From: Odiellus spinosus
Lineage: Eukaryota; Arthropoda; Arachnida; Opiliones; Phalangiidae
Length of the DNA stretch: 64,000 nt
Reading direction: 5' to 3'
Assembly: GCA_963920705.1 (NCBI GenBank)
Contig: OY987230.1
Span: forward strand, 18,749,320-18,813,319
The notes beneath the pieces are model-generated. The model did not search any database and was not told where the DNA came from. It saw only the letters and a list, made by a program, of their open reading frames with translations. This document shows, piece after piece, positions 45,819 through 57,812 of the stretch (position 1 is its first letter; every line of letters begins with the position of its first letter). A program made the position numbers and the translations under genes.

Positions 45819-46894
45819 ATTCCATTTGGATTTCGTATTTCATTGACTCTTTAATTTGAAAACCAGAATCGAATGTACTAGAATGTCTGATTATAAATGG
45901 TGTTAAATATTTTTTCTATCGCAAGCAATGAATGGACTTCTCTTATGTACGTTGCAAAACTACATTTTTGGTAGAAACAATATTATTTCTAAGATTACTA
46001 AAAGAATATATAAGATTTTTAGGTAATTTTTGCTCTCGCCTTGTAACGTATCATCATGAATCTTAAATTCGATTGTTAACAATAGAGCAGGTGCAAAACT
46101 TTTTTCGATAGGGTATTTAAAGCCTAAAAATTATTCCATCCTTATCAAAATCATGACGGCCTTATTATGTTTCAAAAAATCCTTTGATAGAGATTTTAAG
46201 AATGAAAGGTTAGGGGAAAAAAAATGTTTTTTTTTTTACAGATAATTTTTCTTCCTTATATTAGGCATTGAAAGAATTAGAAATCATTAAAGAAAAAGTC
46301 TTAAGAGTTAAATTTAAATCTTATTTACGAATTTATACCCACAGTTTAGATCTAATTTCTAAAATAATCTAAGTATGCAATTTTTTAACTTCTGGGAATA
46401 TTTACTCGAGGATCTATGTATTATTATTTATTAATTGATACAATTTCAACTATTATATTTTTGTTAATTGAGACTTGCTCTTTTTAAGGACCCTATCGCT
46501 CTCAAGTGGCTCTCTAGGCATAGTGCACCTGTTGGCTCGCTTTTCGCTATTTGCTTTCTTGGAAATCTTAAAAAAAAATTATCCAACCTAACTACAATTC
46601 GTATATATTTTTTTTTTCTCTCAGATTACCTAGAAGCTCTTAACTCCTCCACGCGGCACGAATTTTATTCACGAATTGACCTATAACCTCGTCGCTATCT
46701 TATAATATCTCCAGAATTTTTTTGTCTTGCCAGTTCTCTTCTCAGTTGCCAGTTAAGGGTTTTTAGACAGCTTAAATTACCTCTTCAGATTACGCGTGAA
46801 GTTTTAAGTACTACTTCGAATTTTCTTTCGGTTTCTTTTGGAAGTTGTGGTAAGACAATTATTAGCATTTTGTATAATACCGATTTTAATACAG

Positions 46895-46990
46895 GGTTGA
46901 ACCCTGAGGGTTCATATAAACCCGTAATACCTGGAAATATCAGGGAATTTGAATATTGACAAATTATCAAGGAAACTCTTAAAATATTGG
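46895..46990 (+). repeat. Short copy of the AGGGTTCATATAAACC dispersed element
   Basis: GAGGGTTCATATAAACCCG, ACCTGGAAATATCAGGGAAT and CAAGGAAACTCTTAAAATAT. Same order as 12975 and 20395, and as the left flank of the 28-bp array. Confidence 0.55.
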
Positions 46991-47161
46991 CGTATCACAT
47001 TGAATATGTCGTTTTAATAGTATGATAAAACTAAAAATATAATCCAAAAATTGGTGATGAATAGGCGAGACACTCTAATAATTTAAACTCTTAACAAAAA
47101 CCTCATTTCGTTTCATTCGCTATTTCAAAAACGAACTCTCATTTGGCATAATCAATTCAAT

Positions 47162-47506
47162 CAGAAGCCGATGAAACCCTAATTTGAAGTCTACTACTCT
47201 AATGTTCCATATAGCGCTCCTCTCTGTATGGGTAAAATTCACAATTTTACGAGATCGGAGGGGTCCTACTTCATACCCCCTGTCTACGGAAAATTGGAAA
47301 TTCTCTCTCTCCACAAACGACGACGTTTTTTTTTTTTTTTGCCGAACACCAAGGCTGCTAGAGATATTCGCTCGACGAACTCCCGCTCCGAAAATATCTA
47401 CCGTTAGGAGGCGTATGAATCGCGCTTTTTGAAACTAACCCATACAGAGAGGGGTAGACAAGACCCGGGAGTAATAGACTTCAAAGGAGGGTTTCATCGG
47501 CTTCTG
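47162..47506 (+). mobile_element. MITE with CAGAAGCCGATG terminal repeats and 7-bp TSD, copy 2
   Basis: Starts CAGAAGCCGATGAAACCC and ends GGGTTTCATCGGCTTCTG. The 7-bp duplication ATTCAAT flanks it (47155-47161, 47507-47513). The interior is nearly identical to the copy at 17313-17649, apart from a longer T run near 47326-47340 and scattered substitutions. The high similarity and intact duplication indicate recent activity. Confidence 0.9.
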
Positions 47507-48023
47507 ATTCAATTTATATTAAACCTCTCGCTATGATCTATTCTAAATATAATGTATATTATAAAATCAACCCTTTCTTACGTACATGCATACCCTAACG
47601 CCCACGAATATTATCTATGTTCTAGCTAGATGTAAGATATCAACATAATGGTAGACACGACGATGTAAATTCTTTCCTATAGAATTATATTCCTTTTTGA
47701 TATCGCAAATTTCCTTTATGGTATATCAAACATTTTTTTTATTCATTTTCTTCTGTTGTGCAGATTTTTATTATAGACTTCTAAATAGGCCCATTGAAGG
47801 GTATTTTTCTTTGTATACTATATTCACATACGTCTTTAAAAAACCCGTTGGTTTTTATATTATTATAATATGCGCGATGAAAAGATTCGAATGTTAACGA
47901 CTGTCTCGGGAAACGACAAAAAGAAACCAATCTACGCGAAATGCCTGCAGCGGCGACCATATATTTTTTTTCACTCTGAAAAAGCATGGCCAAGGCTTAT
48001 GTCTTTTCCACTATCTTCGTTAA

Positions 48024-48498
48024 AGGGAGAATGAAAGCCCGAAACAACCTTTTTTTTAATCGATTAAGAATGCTAAAATAATGAGAAAAACAATAATATA
48101 ACTCACCAAAAATATTTCGTTATTTTATAATCAATTTCCAAAGTTCCGATGCTAAGCCTAGGCTGCCTAGTTCGGTGAACTAGGCTAGCACGACCTGTAT
48201 TTTTTAATATTCGCGGCTGTTCTTGTCGCCAATCACGAGCGAGTACGCGTATTTATAAAATACACGTACTCGCTCGTGATTGGCGACAAGAACAGCCGCG
48301 AATATTAAAAAAATACAGCTCGTGCTCGCCTAGTTCGCCGAGCTAGGCAGCCAAGGCTTAGTATCTTCAAGTTTCGGAACTTTGGAAATTGATTATAAAA
48401 TAACGAAATATTTTTGGTGAGTTATATTATTATTTTTCTCATTATTTTAGCATTCGTATTCGATTGAAAATATGTTGTTTTGGCCTTTCATTCTCCCT
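48024..48498. mobile_element. TTAA MITE forming one long foldback hairpin, copy 1
   Basis: TTAA at 48020-48023 and 48499-48502. The left end AGGGAGAATGAAAGCCCG is mirrored by the right end GGCCTTTCATTCTCCCT. The two halves are reverse complements over almost the full 475 bp. The central 49-bp arms (GCCAATCACGAGCGAGTACG and neighbours, then the mirror image) differ at one position around a very short loop near 48252. A related copy lies at 60881-61322. No coding capacity; a transcript would fold into long dsRNA. Confidence 0.9.
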
Positions 48499-48534
48499 TT
48501 AAAACTTCATTCTATCAAAAAGAGAAGGTGAAGA

Positions 48535-48620
48535 GGAAAATCTAGTTTTTTATTAATTAATCCACTACTACAAAAAAACTACGTTCGAGAAGTGCCAAAA
48601 ATTTGATTTGTTATTGGAAT
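48535..48620 (+). mobile_element. Left-end fragment of a TTAA-type MITE
   Basis: AGAGAAGGTGAAGAGGAAAA then TCTAGTTTTTTATTAATTAA resembles the starts of the elements at 53150 and 54362. No right end was found. It abuts the element ending at 48498. Confidence 0.35.
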
Positions 48621-49450
48621 CAATAGCGGTTTTTATTATGGCCAATCAGCATTGCGCTTGGCAGTCTTACTTACTTGTTAGACTATTCCTTTAGTGTTAA
48701 AGGTTTAATGTTTAACACCTCACATACAAGTTTACCTTTTTTTTCTCAGGTTTTTTTTCCATTTTACGATTTTGTAGCATCAGCCTCTAGACCCTTACTT
48801 TCCTTAGCGTCGTAATAAGAATTAGTTTCGCTAGACGGCTGTTTATTAATCTACTTTAGTGCCTTTAATACTTTAATAGTAAAGGGAAGACTCATTATGC
48901 AAATTTGCGCCTAAAGGTTACCGTAAACTGAGTAGCTTCGCTCAAGAATGTCAAAGCTAAAACGGTTAAATAGCCTTTTTTTATACGTTGTTATACTGGT
49001 GTTTATTTCCCCTTTCCTTGTAATTTAATTATTTTCTAAAACATGTTGATTTAGTAATGGAACGTTAATGTGTTTTTTGTTTCAACGTTAATAGATGTAC
49101 AACTATGTCTTTTTTTTTAATTAAAACACGCGTTATTAATTATGAAACAAATAGAATTTTGTTGACTTTGATGGGTTAAGTGTTTTAGAAATAGAAAATA
49201 TTTAAATTCATTGGTCAAGTTGAATGAAAAGTAAAATGACAAAATTATTCAAATATTATTTTTCCTTTGATATGGCGTTGAATGTGGGAAGAAAATTGTA
49301 TTAACTTGATGTGAGGCTGCACATTTTTTATGCGAATGCCTTGGATATTCATTTAAACGCAATATTCATAATTTTATACCTCTGGGTTGACGCGTTCTTA
49401 AGAAACTTAAAAATGAAAATGTTAAAAAGTTAGTTAACTTTCTATATTAA

Positions 49451-49693
49451 GTACTTTTACGAAAAAGACCGCGCGAAAGCGTAATTTTCTCGTGCCAAGA
49501 CATCTGAGAATCAACTTTAGGCTTTACAGTAGTCACGTGACCATAGTGATGACGTAGTGGCGAATTTCAAAATTAAATAGGGGGGATTGTAAAATATATA
49601 TTTTTACTGTTGGGGTTATGTTTTCCGTGATATTTCCGAAAATGCTACTCAATTTCCATTTGGAGTTCATGTAAAATCGGTGAAAACCTCACT
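49451..49693 (+). mobile_element. TTAA-flanked element, GTACTTTTACGAAAAAG type, copy 2
   Basis: TTAA at 49447-49450 and 49694-49697. Starts GTACTTTTACGAAAAAGACC, includes CCATAGTGATGACGTAGTGG and TTTCCGAAAATGCTACTCAA, and ends AAAACCTCACT. Same block order as 11251-11546; the right part also recurs at 61338-61528. Confidence 0.6.
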
Positions 49694-50274
49694 TTAATTA
49701 TTTCATATTCCAATAGTTTATTGAGGTGTGAACGATTTCTGTTTATTTCATTGTCATATAGTCTTTTAACTTTAATTACCGAATTTTGATAGATAAAATA
49801 AGTACTTTATCTACTGTTTATGCTCGAAAAGCAACTTTTGATTTGTAATACTCGAATCATTTGATAAGATTTAAGCCTTTAATTTCCATACCTAGACGTT
49901 TCAAATCTTTACGGTCTAGTAATACTTTTCAAAAAGGGGGCTTTTCGAAACTCTAACAATACAATACTGTTGATCTCTATATCTTCCTGCATGCGAAAAA
50001 TCGTTATAGAAGTTGGTAACAGCGGGTGCTCTCGTGCAACTCACTCTAAAACTCTCCATCACCACTCAAATTTGCATCTCGGTAATCAATGGTCGGCATT
50101 GGCCGCCTCATTAATTTCGTTTATGGTACAGATCATTTCACAGGCAGTTTTCTATATACGCTTACGACTATGATCAAGATGCTGGCATAAGCGAAATATC
50201 TTTTATTGATTAGAAGCCGAAGTGATTATAGCATTTAGTTTTAATTGTATATGATATTGCTTGAATGATCTACT

Positions 50275-50335
50275 TTGAACCCTTTGATTTTTAATATAGT
50301 GTATTAATCCGCCTTAGTTTTAACTATAATTTGCA
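50275..50335 (-). repeat. GGCGGATTAATAC-family dispersed repeat
   Basis: On the minus strand AAGGCGGATTAATACACTAT then ATTAAAAATCAAAGGG and TTCAAAGTAGATCA. Family core. Confidence 0.55.
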
Positions 50336-52739
50336 ACAAATTCTTGGATAAAAGTAAAAGTCAACTCACGAAACGGAATATTTTTAGCATCTCCTAGAAA
50401 TTTCTGATTCTAAGGTCAAAGCTCACAAAATAGCTCATTAAGGAATAGATTTGAATGATGGCTTTGAAAAGTAACCAACTACACCTAATTCTGACCATAA
50501 ACAATTAAACTGCACAATTTTTCAAGGAAATTCACAAAAAAGACACACCCCAAATGTTTCTCAGTTCGCAAATTCACAGCATAAATTCATTCTTATTAGA
50601 GTCGTTTTCAAAAATCTCAAACTTTATTTATGGTTCGATTTTGATCTACTTGGTCTTTTCAATACTTTAAGATCTATCTATAGATTAAATTACAGATTTA
50701 GAACTCTGTATTCCCCACAAGGCTTGACCTTTGGAGAAAAGCGATTTAGACATTAAAATTTGGGGCACAAGCAGCTCCGCCCCGCGCGGTTCTCCAAACG
50801 TTTCTGCCAGAATATTGTAATGAGAGGCATTAATCAAAACTTATACGTATCGCTCACAAATTCACGGGTATATGAGATATATATAGTGCCAATATATTGG
50901 AAACTTAAGCGAAGGCGATTGAATAAGGCGTACAAGTTGCCTAAGTACTATTGAAACATCTATATTGACCAGTTGCCGGCTATTGTCGACTGGGGGCCGC
51001 CATTACTTACCGACCAATGGGATAAAGGGATAATCGTGACGTAAGTCACCCCTTTTTGCTGTGTATTGATTTTTTTTCCCTCTCTGGATAAGACGGGGGA
51101 GGGTGTAAAGGTCTACAAATCTTATTTGATGTGATTTAAAAATATTAACAAGGCTCCATTGTGTCTAAGTGAATTACCTTTATAAAGACTCAAGAAAACG
51201 GAAACGCTTGGTTATAAAACCTTTTTAAATTAGGCCTAACTGCTTAAAATATACATATTTGCAGATATTGAGAACCAATTTAATACTTTTCTTCAACGGA
51301 AATTGTTATTCCATCTAAAAATCAGCTCCGATTTCTTTGACTTCTTCATTAAAGGGTTTATGAATGCAAAAGATATAAATTCGCTTTTATTGCGTTAAAA
51401 TAAACTTTATATCAATAGTTAAATATTCAAATTTAAATTAAAAACCTTCAATCGAGATTCGCTATTAGATCTGATTATTCTCGAGTTTTAACTTTAGTAT
51501 GGGTTCTTTCATGCTCCCCTCCAAAGGTGGGTTTCCTATTTAGTCCTGTTTCATTCCATTTTCCCTTGAAAGATTCATCTTCAACCCTTTTACCCTAAAT
51601 TTCTCTTAATATCCGCTGAGAAGGTTTTTAATTAAATTCGCGTTTAAGAAAGAACTTTGCACTAACGGAGCAGCCTAACTTTCGAAATCTTTAATTAGGC
51701 CTTGGCCGAAGTTTTGTCAAGCGTGATAATAAAGATACGCTCTCCTTATTTCCCCCCAAAGTTAAATAACACACTCGTTGTACGAGGTTCGAGAAGAAAT
51801 TGAGCTTGTATATTTTAAAATTCAAACTTTAGTTTGCTCTAGCAAAATTCCTCTTCCTCTTTCCACTTTTGTTTTAATTCTACTGAAGGTAACTTGATCT
51901 CCACAAAACCTATTCAGTTAATTCAGTTTTGACACGAAGCGTGAGGCGAAACGATTGTGAACCCTTCTCCCCGATTTTTAATGGATGTCGTCAAGCCTTG
52001 TACCATACTCTGCAGAACCGTTTTGGAAAGAACTTAAATTTCTATCGAAAAATAGCTTTTACAAATGAAAATATATGTACCTTGCAAGGTTGTAATTATG
52101 ACCCTAAAATTTAAAAACAGTTTTTAACCTAATTTGAATTGGAGTACAATTACTATTCAAATTAGATTGTCCTTCACGATGCGTTTTATTTTGGTGTTAA
52201 GCCTTGGATAAAATTGAGGTTTTCAACTTATAGCCTTTAGATATGAAGTCTTAAAAGAGATAGAGGCTAGCCTACCGTTTTACGTATTGAAATCTCAAAG
52301 TGATTCAAATATTCTTAATTCGAATATCCCTATACCGATACCACTTTCCTCATCTTCGTCTTCTTTTAGAGGAGAACTTTGCTTTTTATTCCAAGACCTC
52401 TGGCGGTTGATTTCCGTCGAAAACCTTATTTTCTTCTTCTTCTTCGCCTCCAGCCGATAAACGCTGAGTCGGCTTGGCGTCTTTTGAACTTTTTTTTTCT
52501 TATTCTCTACTCGAACGTTGTAGCCAAAATCTTTTTCAGCCCGTGGCGAATTAGACTCCCGGGGAATCATGAACTGGAAAAAAATATGTCGCTAGATTTT
52601 TATCCTGCTGGGCCTTTTTTTTTTTTTCACTCGGTTTAACTTTTGAATGCTATCGATGCGAATATTTTAGGCTTAACTGTGATATTATGACTTAAATCTC
52701 TTGATATTATACTTATGTTCAAGAAGCATTTACAAAATT

Positions 52740-52805
52740 GTTAAAGCTAAGGCGGATTAATACACGATGTTTAATCTTGTAGGAATACAAATAGTTATTT
52801 TTCAC
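52740..52805 (+). repeat. GGCGGATTAATAC-family dispersed repeat
   Basis: AAGGCGGATTAATACACGAT, GTTTAATCTTGTAGGAAT and ACAAATAGTT. Well-preserved copy. Confidence 0.6.
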
Positions 52806-53149
52806 CCTGGATTGTATCTTCTCTGCAAACACGCGTGTATCGTGGTTGGAACACTTCTACAGGGGCAGATTTTTGCTCAATCTTAGCTAAAAACTAAACC
52901 TGCCTTGTAAATCTTAATCCATACGTCTTTTAGTTTATTTAATTACAAGTGTGTTGCCAAAAGCTCCAAAACTAGGTGTTACTTACTTTCAATGTGAAGC
53001 TTCTTGGCTATTTGACGGAATAAATAAAAATAGGACCAAATTTAAGAATTCATTCAAGTTCATCCCTCAAGTGCCCTCAATTTATTGCATTTGAGAACAC
53101 AAAATATTGTCTATGTAAGGCAAGATCATAGTTGTTCCATCTCTTTTAA

Positions 53150-53563
53150 AGGGAGGGTGAAGAAGAAAACAATGGAGCTTTTTTTATCGACTCTTCTTGT
53201 CCCCGTATTAAAACATTCAAGAAAAGTCTCTGAATCGTCGATAAAATAGGAAAAGATTCAGATTATAACATTCAATTAAAAGGAGAACCTCCGACTAATC
53301 AAACGACTCCCCTGTACCTCTGGTTTCATAAAATACCCCCGCGGCACGCGCTGTCGTACGCGCGATTGTGCGCGTGGAAATAATCAAGAGATTTATCGCG
53401 ATTCAAAGAGTGCATGCCGCAGCACGTGTCACGGGGATTTTATTAAGTAAAAGATACAGGGGCGTCTTTTGATTAGTCGGAGGTACTCCTTTCAAATTGA
53501 ATGCCCAAATCAGTTTTACTGCGAATCAATAAAAATAACTTCATTTTCCTTTTCACTATCCCT
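53150..53563. mobile_element. TTAA MITE with GCGGCACGCGC core, copy 1
   Basis: TTAA at 53146-53149 and 53564-53567. The left end AGGGAGGGTGAAGAAGAAAA is mirrored by CATTTTCCTTTTCACTATCC. Inner inverted blocks include CTCCGACTAATCAAACGACT / CTTTTGATTAGTCGGAGG and CCCGCGGCACGCGCTG / GCAGCACGTGTCACGGGG. Length 414 bp, no coding capacity. Relatives are at 54362 and 57813. Confidence 0.85.
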
Positions 53564-54129
53564 TTAAGCTCCTTTTTTATCCTTCCTTAGTGTATAGTGT
53601 AATATATTTTGTTACGTGTATTTCCCTATTAGCCTATACCGCCTTTTTGTTGGGCGCTTTGTATATATGCGCGCGAGTGTCTTTACCCGCCTCGTTATCT
53701 GGTAGGTCATTTTCAATACACTCGTTGAGCGCCTTTGAGCCTTAACTTTTTTATCTCGAGCTCTCCTTTCGAAATTGTCGCGACAGGGTGGAGGCACCGA
53801 TCAAAAGAGCGAAACCACCGGGAGAAGCGAAAGAGTACGGAATAAGGGGGTAGAAAGAAAATATTCGGCTCTCTTTTGACGCCACGTCCTCTACCTTCTT
53901 ATCGATCTTTCACTCGCTCTCTTCCGGATTCGCTGGATGTTCGGCGACAAAGGATTTTTTTATTGCTTAGCTATAAAGTCAGGATCAACTTGAGTCTCGT
54001 AACACGAAGAAACTCGAGTCTTTTCCTTATATCGAAGAAAGTTAACTAATAGACTTAACCCGACTATCTAGCTTTGTCTTCGTTGCAAACTGATTTTGAA
54101 TACATTTTCCCTGATGTACGATTTACAAT

Positions 54130-54195
54130 ATGGATTAAGCGTAGGCGGATTAATACGTAATGTTAAACCTTTTATGGATTAAAGTAGTTTAGGTA
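54130..54195 (+). repeat. GGCGGATTAATAC-family dispersed repeat
   Basis: TAGGCGGATTAATACGTAAT, GTTAAACCTTTTATGGATT and AAAGTAGTTTAGG. Family core. Confidence 0.6.
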
Positions 54196-54361
54196 TAAAC
54201 CGATAATGAGAAGTTTTGTTCAAGGAGTCAGATGTAATTATTACATAAAGCGAACGTTAGGTTGAATATCTTAGCGTTTCTTCACCTGGTTTCACTTTTT
54301 CCTCTATCATATCTTCATTATTTCTCTCTTGTTGGTTTAACTCCGTATTTTATACCCTTAA

Positions 54362-54872
54362 TGGGAGGACGAAGAGGAAAATGAAGTGATTTTTATTATT
54401 ATTATTATTAAATAAGACGCGTTTGCTGACTAAAAAACATCCAGTAATTGTCTCTGAATCGTTAGAAAAAATCTGAAACCTTCTGATTTTGTCATTTAAA
54501 TTAAAAATAACTTCCAACTAATCAAAAGATGCCACTGTATCTTTGTCTTAATAATATCCGCGCGACACGTGCTGAGACATGCACTTTTGGATCGCGCTAA
54601 ATCTCGTGCTTGATTATTTTAATCGTGCGTACAAGAGCGCTTGTCGCGTATATTTTATGAAACCAAAGGTGAGGAGTCTTTTGATTGGTCGGAAGTACTT
54701 CTTTTAATTAAATACCATAATCTGAAATCTTTTCAGATTTATTTAGACACAATTCAGAAACATTTGATTATTCGTTCGAATATATCAATTTATCCTTCAA
54801 CGGTTTGGAAAATTTAATTTTAATTATTTATATACCGGTATATAAGAAATTTATTTTAACTTCATTCTCCCT
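54362..54872. mobile_element. TTAA MITE with CGCGACACGTGC core, copy 2
   Basis: TTAA at 54358-54361 and 54873-54876. Starts TGGGAGGACGAAGAGGAAAA and ends AACTTCATTCTCCCT. Shares the inner inverted blocks of the copy at 53150: CTAATCAAAAGATGCCACTG / GTCTTTTGATTGGTCGGAAG and CGCGCGACACGTGCTGA / GAGCGCTTGTCGCG. Length 511 bp, no coding capacity. Confidence 0.85.
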
Positions 54873-55244
54873 TTAAACGCTTCTATTGCCACCACGTCCT
54901 CCCATACCCTATAAAAACGGATCATCTTTTTTTAGTAAGTTGCTATGGTTACGGCCATTTTTCTTTTTCTTTTTGTTACTAGTATTATATCACTCGTCTA
55001 TCATTTTTATGTTGCCATCGAATCGACCCGGTACGTGTTTTAGGGGAGGGTTCTAGTGGTTGGTACAAATTGACCCCGTGCTGAGATCTTATTAAAGGCA
55101 TAAAAGAGTAACAAGTTTTACTTCAAGACTGATACACTTATTGGATTATGGACTTTTGATACGGTTATCTTTCAAGGACTCTTTATGGATTTCTGGTCGA
55201 TCTTCTTTCCAATTCAATTGTCTCATCTTTTTCAATGCGGAAAG

Positions 55245-55870
55245 CGTACCAAGTTTAAATTATGTATTAAGAAAGAAACTGCTTGACTACTTGGGAATGT
55301 CAGGGAACTTGAAAAAGTTCAAAATGAGTTTGAGATTTAGACGAAAACGTCATGGAAAGGTTAAAGAATTAGACTAAAAAAGTCATGGAAAGGTTAAATT
55401 AGATGGAAAAAGTCACGGAAAGGTTAAATTAGATGGAAAAAGTCACGGAAAGGTTAAATTAGATGGAAAAAGTCACGGAAAGGTTAAATTAGATGGAAAA
55501 AGTCACGGAAAGGTTAAATTAGATGGAAAAAGTCACGGAAAGGTTAAATTAGATGGAAAAAGTCATGGAAAGGTTAAATTAGATGGAAAAAGTCACGGAA
55601 AGGTTAAATTAGATGGAAAAAGTCACGGAAAGGCTAAATTAGATGGAAAAAGTCACGGAAAGGTTAAATTAGATGAAAAAGTCATGGAAGGATTAAAGAA
55701 TTAGACGAAAACGTGAGGGAAAAATTTTAAATTGAATTTAAAAAGTAGACAGAATAGTTAGGGAAAGTCGGGAAGTTTAAAGATCTAGACTAAAAGGTCA
55801 CAAAGGTTAGGAAATTCGACAAAAAGGTCAGAGAATAGTTAGGGAATTAGACAAAAAAGAATTAAATAAG
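55245..55870 (+). mobile_element. Dispersed AGGGAAA element hosting a 30-bp minisatellite
   Basis: GGAATGTCAGGGAACTTGAA precedes the array. Degenerate units such as GTCAGGGAAAATTCTGG, GGTTAGGAAATTCGAC and AGAATAGTTAGGGAATTAGA follow it. The style matches the AGGGAA-rich dispersed copies elsewhere, so the array appears to be a local expansion of that element. Confidence 0.45.
55381..55680 (+). repeat. 30-bp minisatellite, ten copies
   Basis: The unit is AGTCACGGAAAGGTTAAATT followed by AGATGGAAAA, repeated almost without change; a few copies have CATGG for CACGG or a single substitution. Degenerate units flank it on both sides. The period is a multiple of three, but the frames contain stops (TTAG, TTAAAT context) and show no coding character. 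Confidence 0.95.
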
Positions 55871-57475
55871 GTCAGGGAAAATTCTGGACGAATAAAATTT
55901 TGTTTCAAATATCAGATTGAAAATATATTTCGTAATATTTGTGCCTTTTAATTTATATTTAAATACCAGGTATCAAAATATAGGATTTTTAATCAAAGAT
56001 CAATTTCAGCAGCTGTCAAAATGGAATAAACACGGAAGAGTTATCAGTCAGTCACGCTATATTGCGTTTTACAGCTAAGAACCAACCTAGAGGTAATCAA
56101 GAGCGTTTGAAATCTATTAAAGGAGTGATGACGTCATGACTTTCTTTTCTCTCTATCCCCCCAGCCCTTCCTATTTATTCGATTCCAGTATATAGACATG
56201 TTTACGTGTTTTCGGTAAATAAATCTTAAATTTAGTCTCTTATATTGGAAATACAACTTTTCCAATTCTTCTGAAGGACGTGTTTTGATAGACTATAGCG
56301 TAGAACTCTTTGTTCGATTCATTTGAATCAAAACCAACGAAGCTTCCTTTCAATAGAATTCCGCTTACCATTACCATCCTCTCAGCTTATATTTCATTGT
56401 CTTCTTCAAAACGAATAGAGAAATCCGTACTCGTTGGGGTGAAAGAAAACCCATATTTTGTAGACGAGTTCTTGTAATCTATATTTTCCATTTCTTCTAA
56501 AAGAAAGCAAAAATTTAACTTTATTGGGGTGATAGCGTTGGGTACAGTTTCAAATAACGGCGCTTTTGGATGCCTGCGAAACAATAGAATCCTCTATACC
56601 TCTTGGAAACCAAGGCTTAGTGAAAGAAGTCGAACATATATACTCGATGAAAATTGCGTCTGAATCTAACTAAAGTTCAATTCAGTCTGAATGTTCTTTA
56701 GCGTGCACGAAGAGACTCCTTCTCTACCTTTTAGAAACTAAAGTTTAACGATAAAGGTAAAAGCTACACATTGTATAGCCTGAAATCTTTGAATCCAAAT
56801 CTAGTCCGACAGTATTATCGGCTAGTTTATCGAAGTTCTTTCGTCCCCCTAGCGGTACTATCTATAACTCCTTGTCCCTTTTTTGAGAGTTAAAGTGGTT
56901 TGCTCTTTTTTTTTTTTATCTTTCAAGCAGTTATTCTCAATCACCGCCATTTCTTCTCTATGCGCATTCAGAACCAAGTTAAGATTACAATAGGTAGAAA
57001 GTTAAGCCTCCATCTAACTCTATGACATTGTTTCTTAGAGTTAGATGTAAACGTATTTTTATACACTCTTCAATCTCAATCTGATATTGAATATAACTTT
57101 TTACTTCCACCATTCCACAAAAACGTTTCATTTTAAAACTTTACCAATACAAAAGTTGGAAATATCCTTATTTTTGAAACAGTATTTCCCGCCTTTTTCT
57201 CCCGTAATGGGTTAAGGTGATAAAGTACAGTCCATTTTGAGTTTTTTTTGACTCCAAGGCTTAGCTACAAATTTTAGATTCGTCTTCACTGACAAATGAT
57301 ATAGCCTTTTTCTTTTTTTTTGGGGCCGGAAATGACAAGGCTTAGAGTCTTAAGTATGAAAGAAGTGGGTGGAGACTATTTTGTTTTACGGATGATTCTT
57401 AACGTAAGAAGGTTCGCGAATTCGTAAAACATGAACTAAAGAAAAATAAATTTGACAAGGAATTTCCTTTAAGTC

Positions 57476-57515
<40 letters not shown>

Positions 57516-57808
57516 CAGACGTATTCGCGAAATTTGTTTTTGCGAGGTTCTGAATTTATTTTTACGCTTAAATTCATCCAAAGTTTATTTTCTTAGGTAG
57601 TACATATTTGAATTTTATTTCTTTACTCTTACTAAAAAAATCATTTTTTTTTAAGTGTAACAATATAGCCCCTGGCAAGTAGCTCTTTCGTTGAAACTTC
57701 TAAGAATTCTGTTTGAACAATCTTAAGATCACTGGTTTTTAATGTTTTGGCAAGCTTCGAATTATTTTATAAATATATTAGCTAGGCTTAGATAACTGCC
57801 ATAACTTT
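55871..57808. other. AT-rich intron with long T run
   Basis: No exon was recognised. It includes the 38-T tract at 57478-57515 and TTTCCCGCC at about 57184. Short frames at 56387-56584 (minus) and 57399-57581 (minus) look like AT-rich or homopolymer artefacts. Confidence 0.4.
57478..57515 (+). repeat. Poly(T) run of about 38
   Basis: Uninterrupted T run followed by CAGACG. It resembles a splice acceptor in form, but no coding frame follows. Confidence 0.9.
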
Positions 57809-57812
57809 TTAA

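Larger units (their letters stand above)
49698..53145. other. AT-rich intron
   Basis: No confident exon. Open frames at 49970-50173, 50760-50954 and 52295-52639 are short, on opposing strands, or driven by T/A-rich low complexity. GGCGGATTAATAC-family copies lie at 50275 and 52740. A GC-richer patch at 50960-51060 has no assigned role. Confidence 0.35.

Noticed and set aside
3500-57195. Recurrent TTTCCCGCC words (about 3520, 20700, 24267, 24291, 31434, 57184) as E2F sites.
   Set aside because: The word is short and most occurrences are far from any exon. Only those inside the 24.15-24.54 kb stretch are mentioned as part of a putative promoter.
57399-57581. A 60-codon minus-strand frame with a long Lys run.
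   Set aside because: It is the translation of the 38-T tract and has no coding significance.
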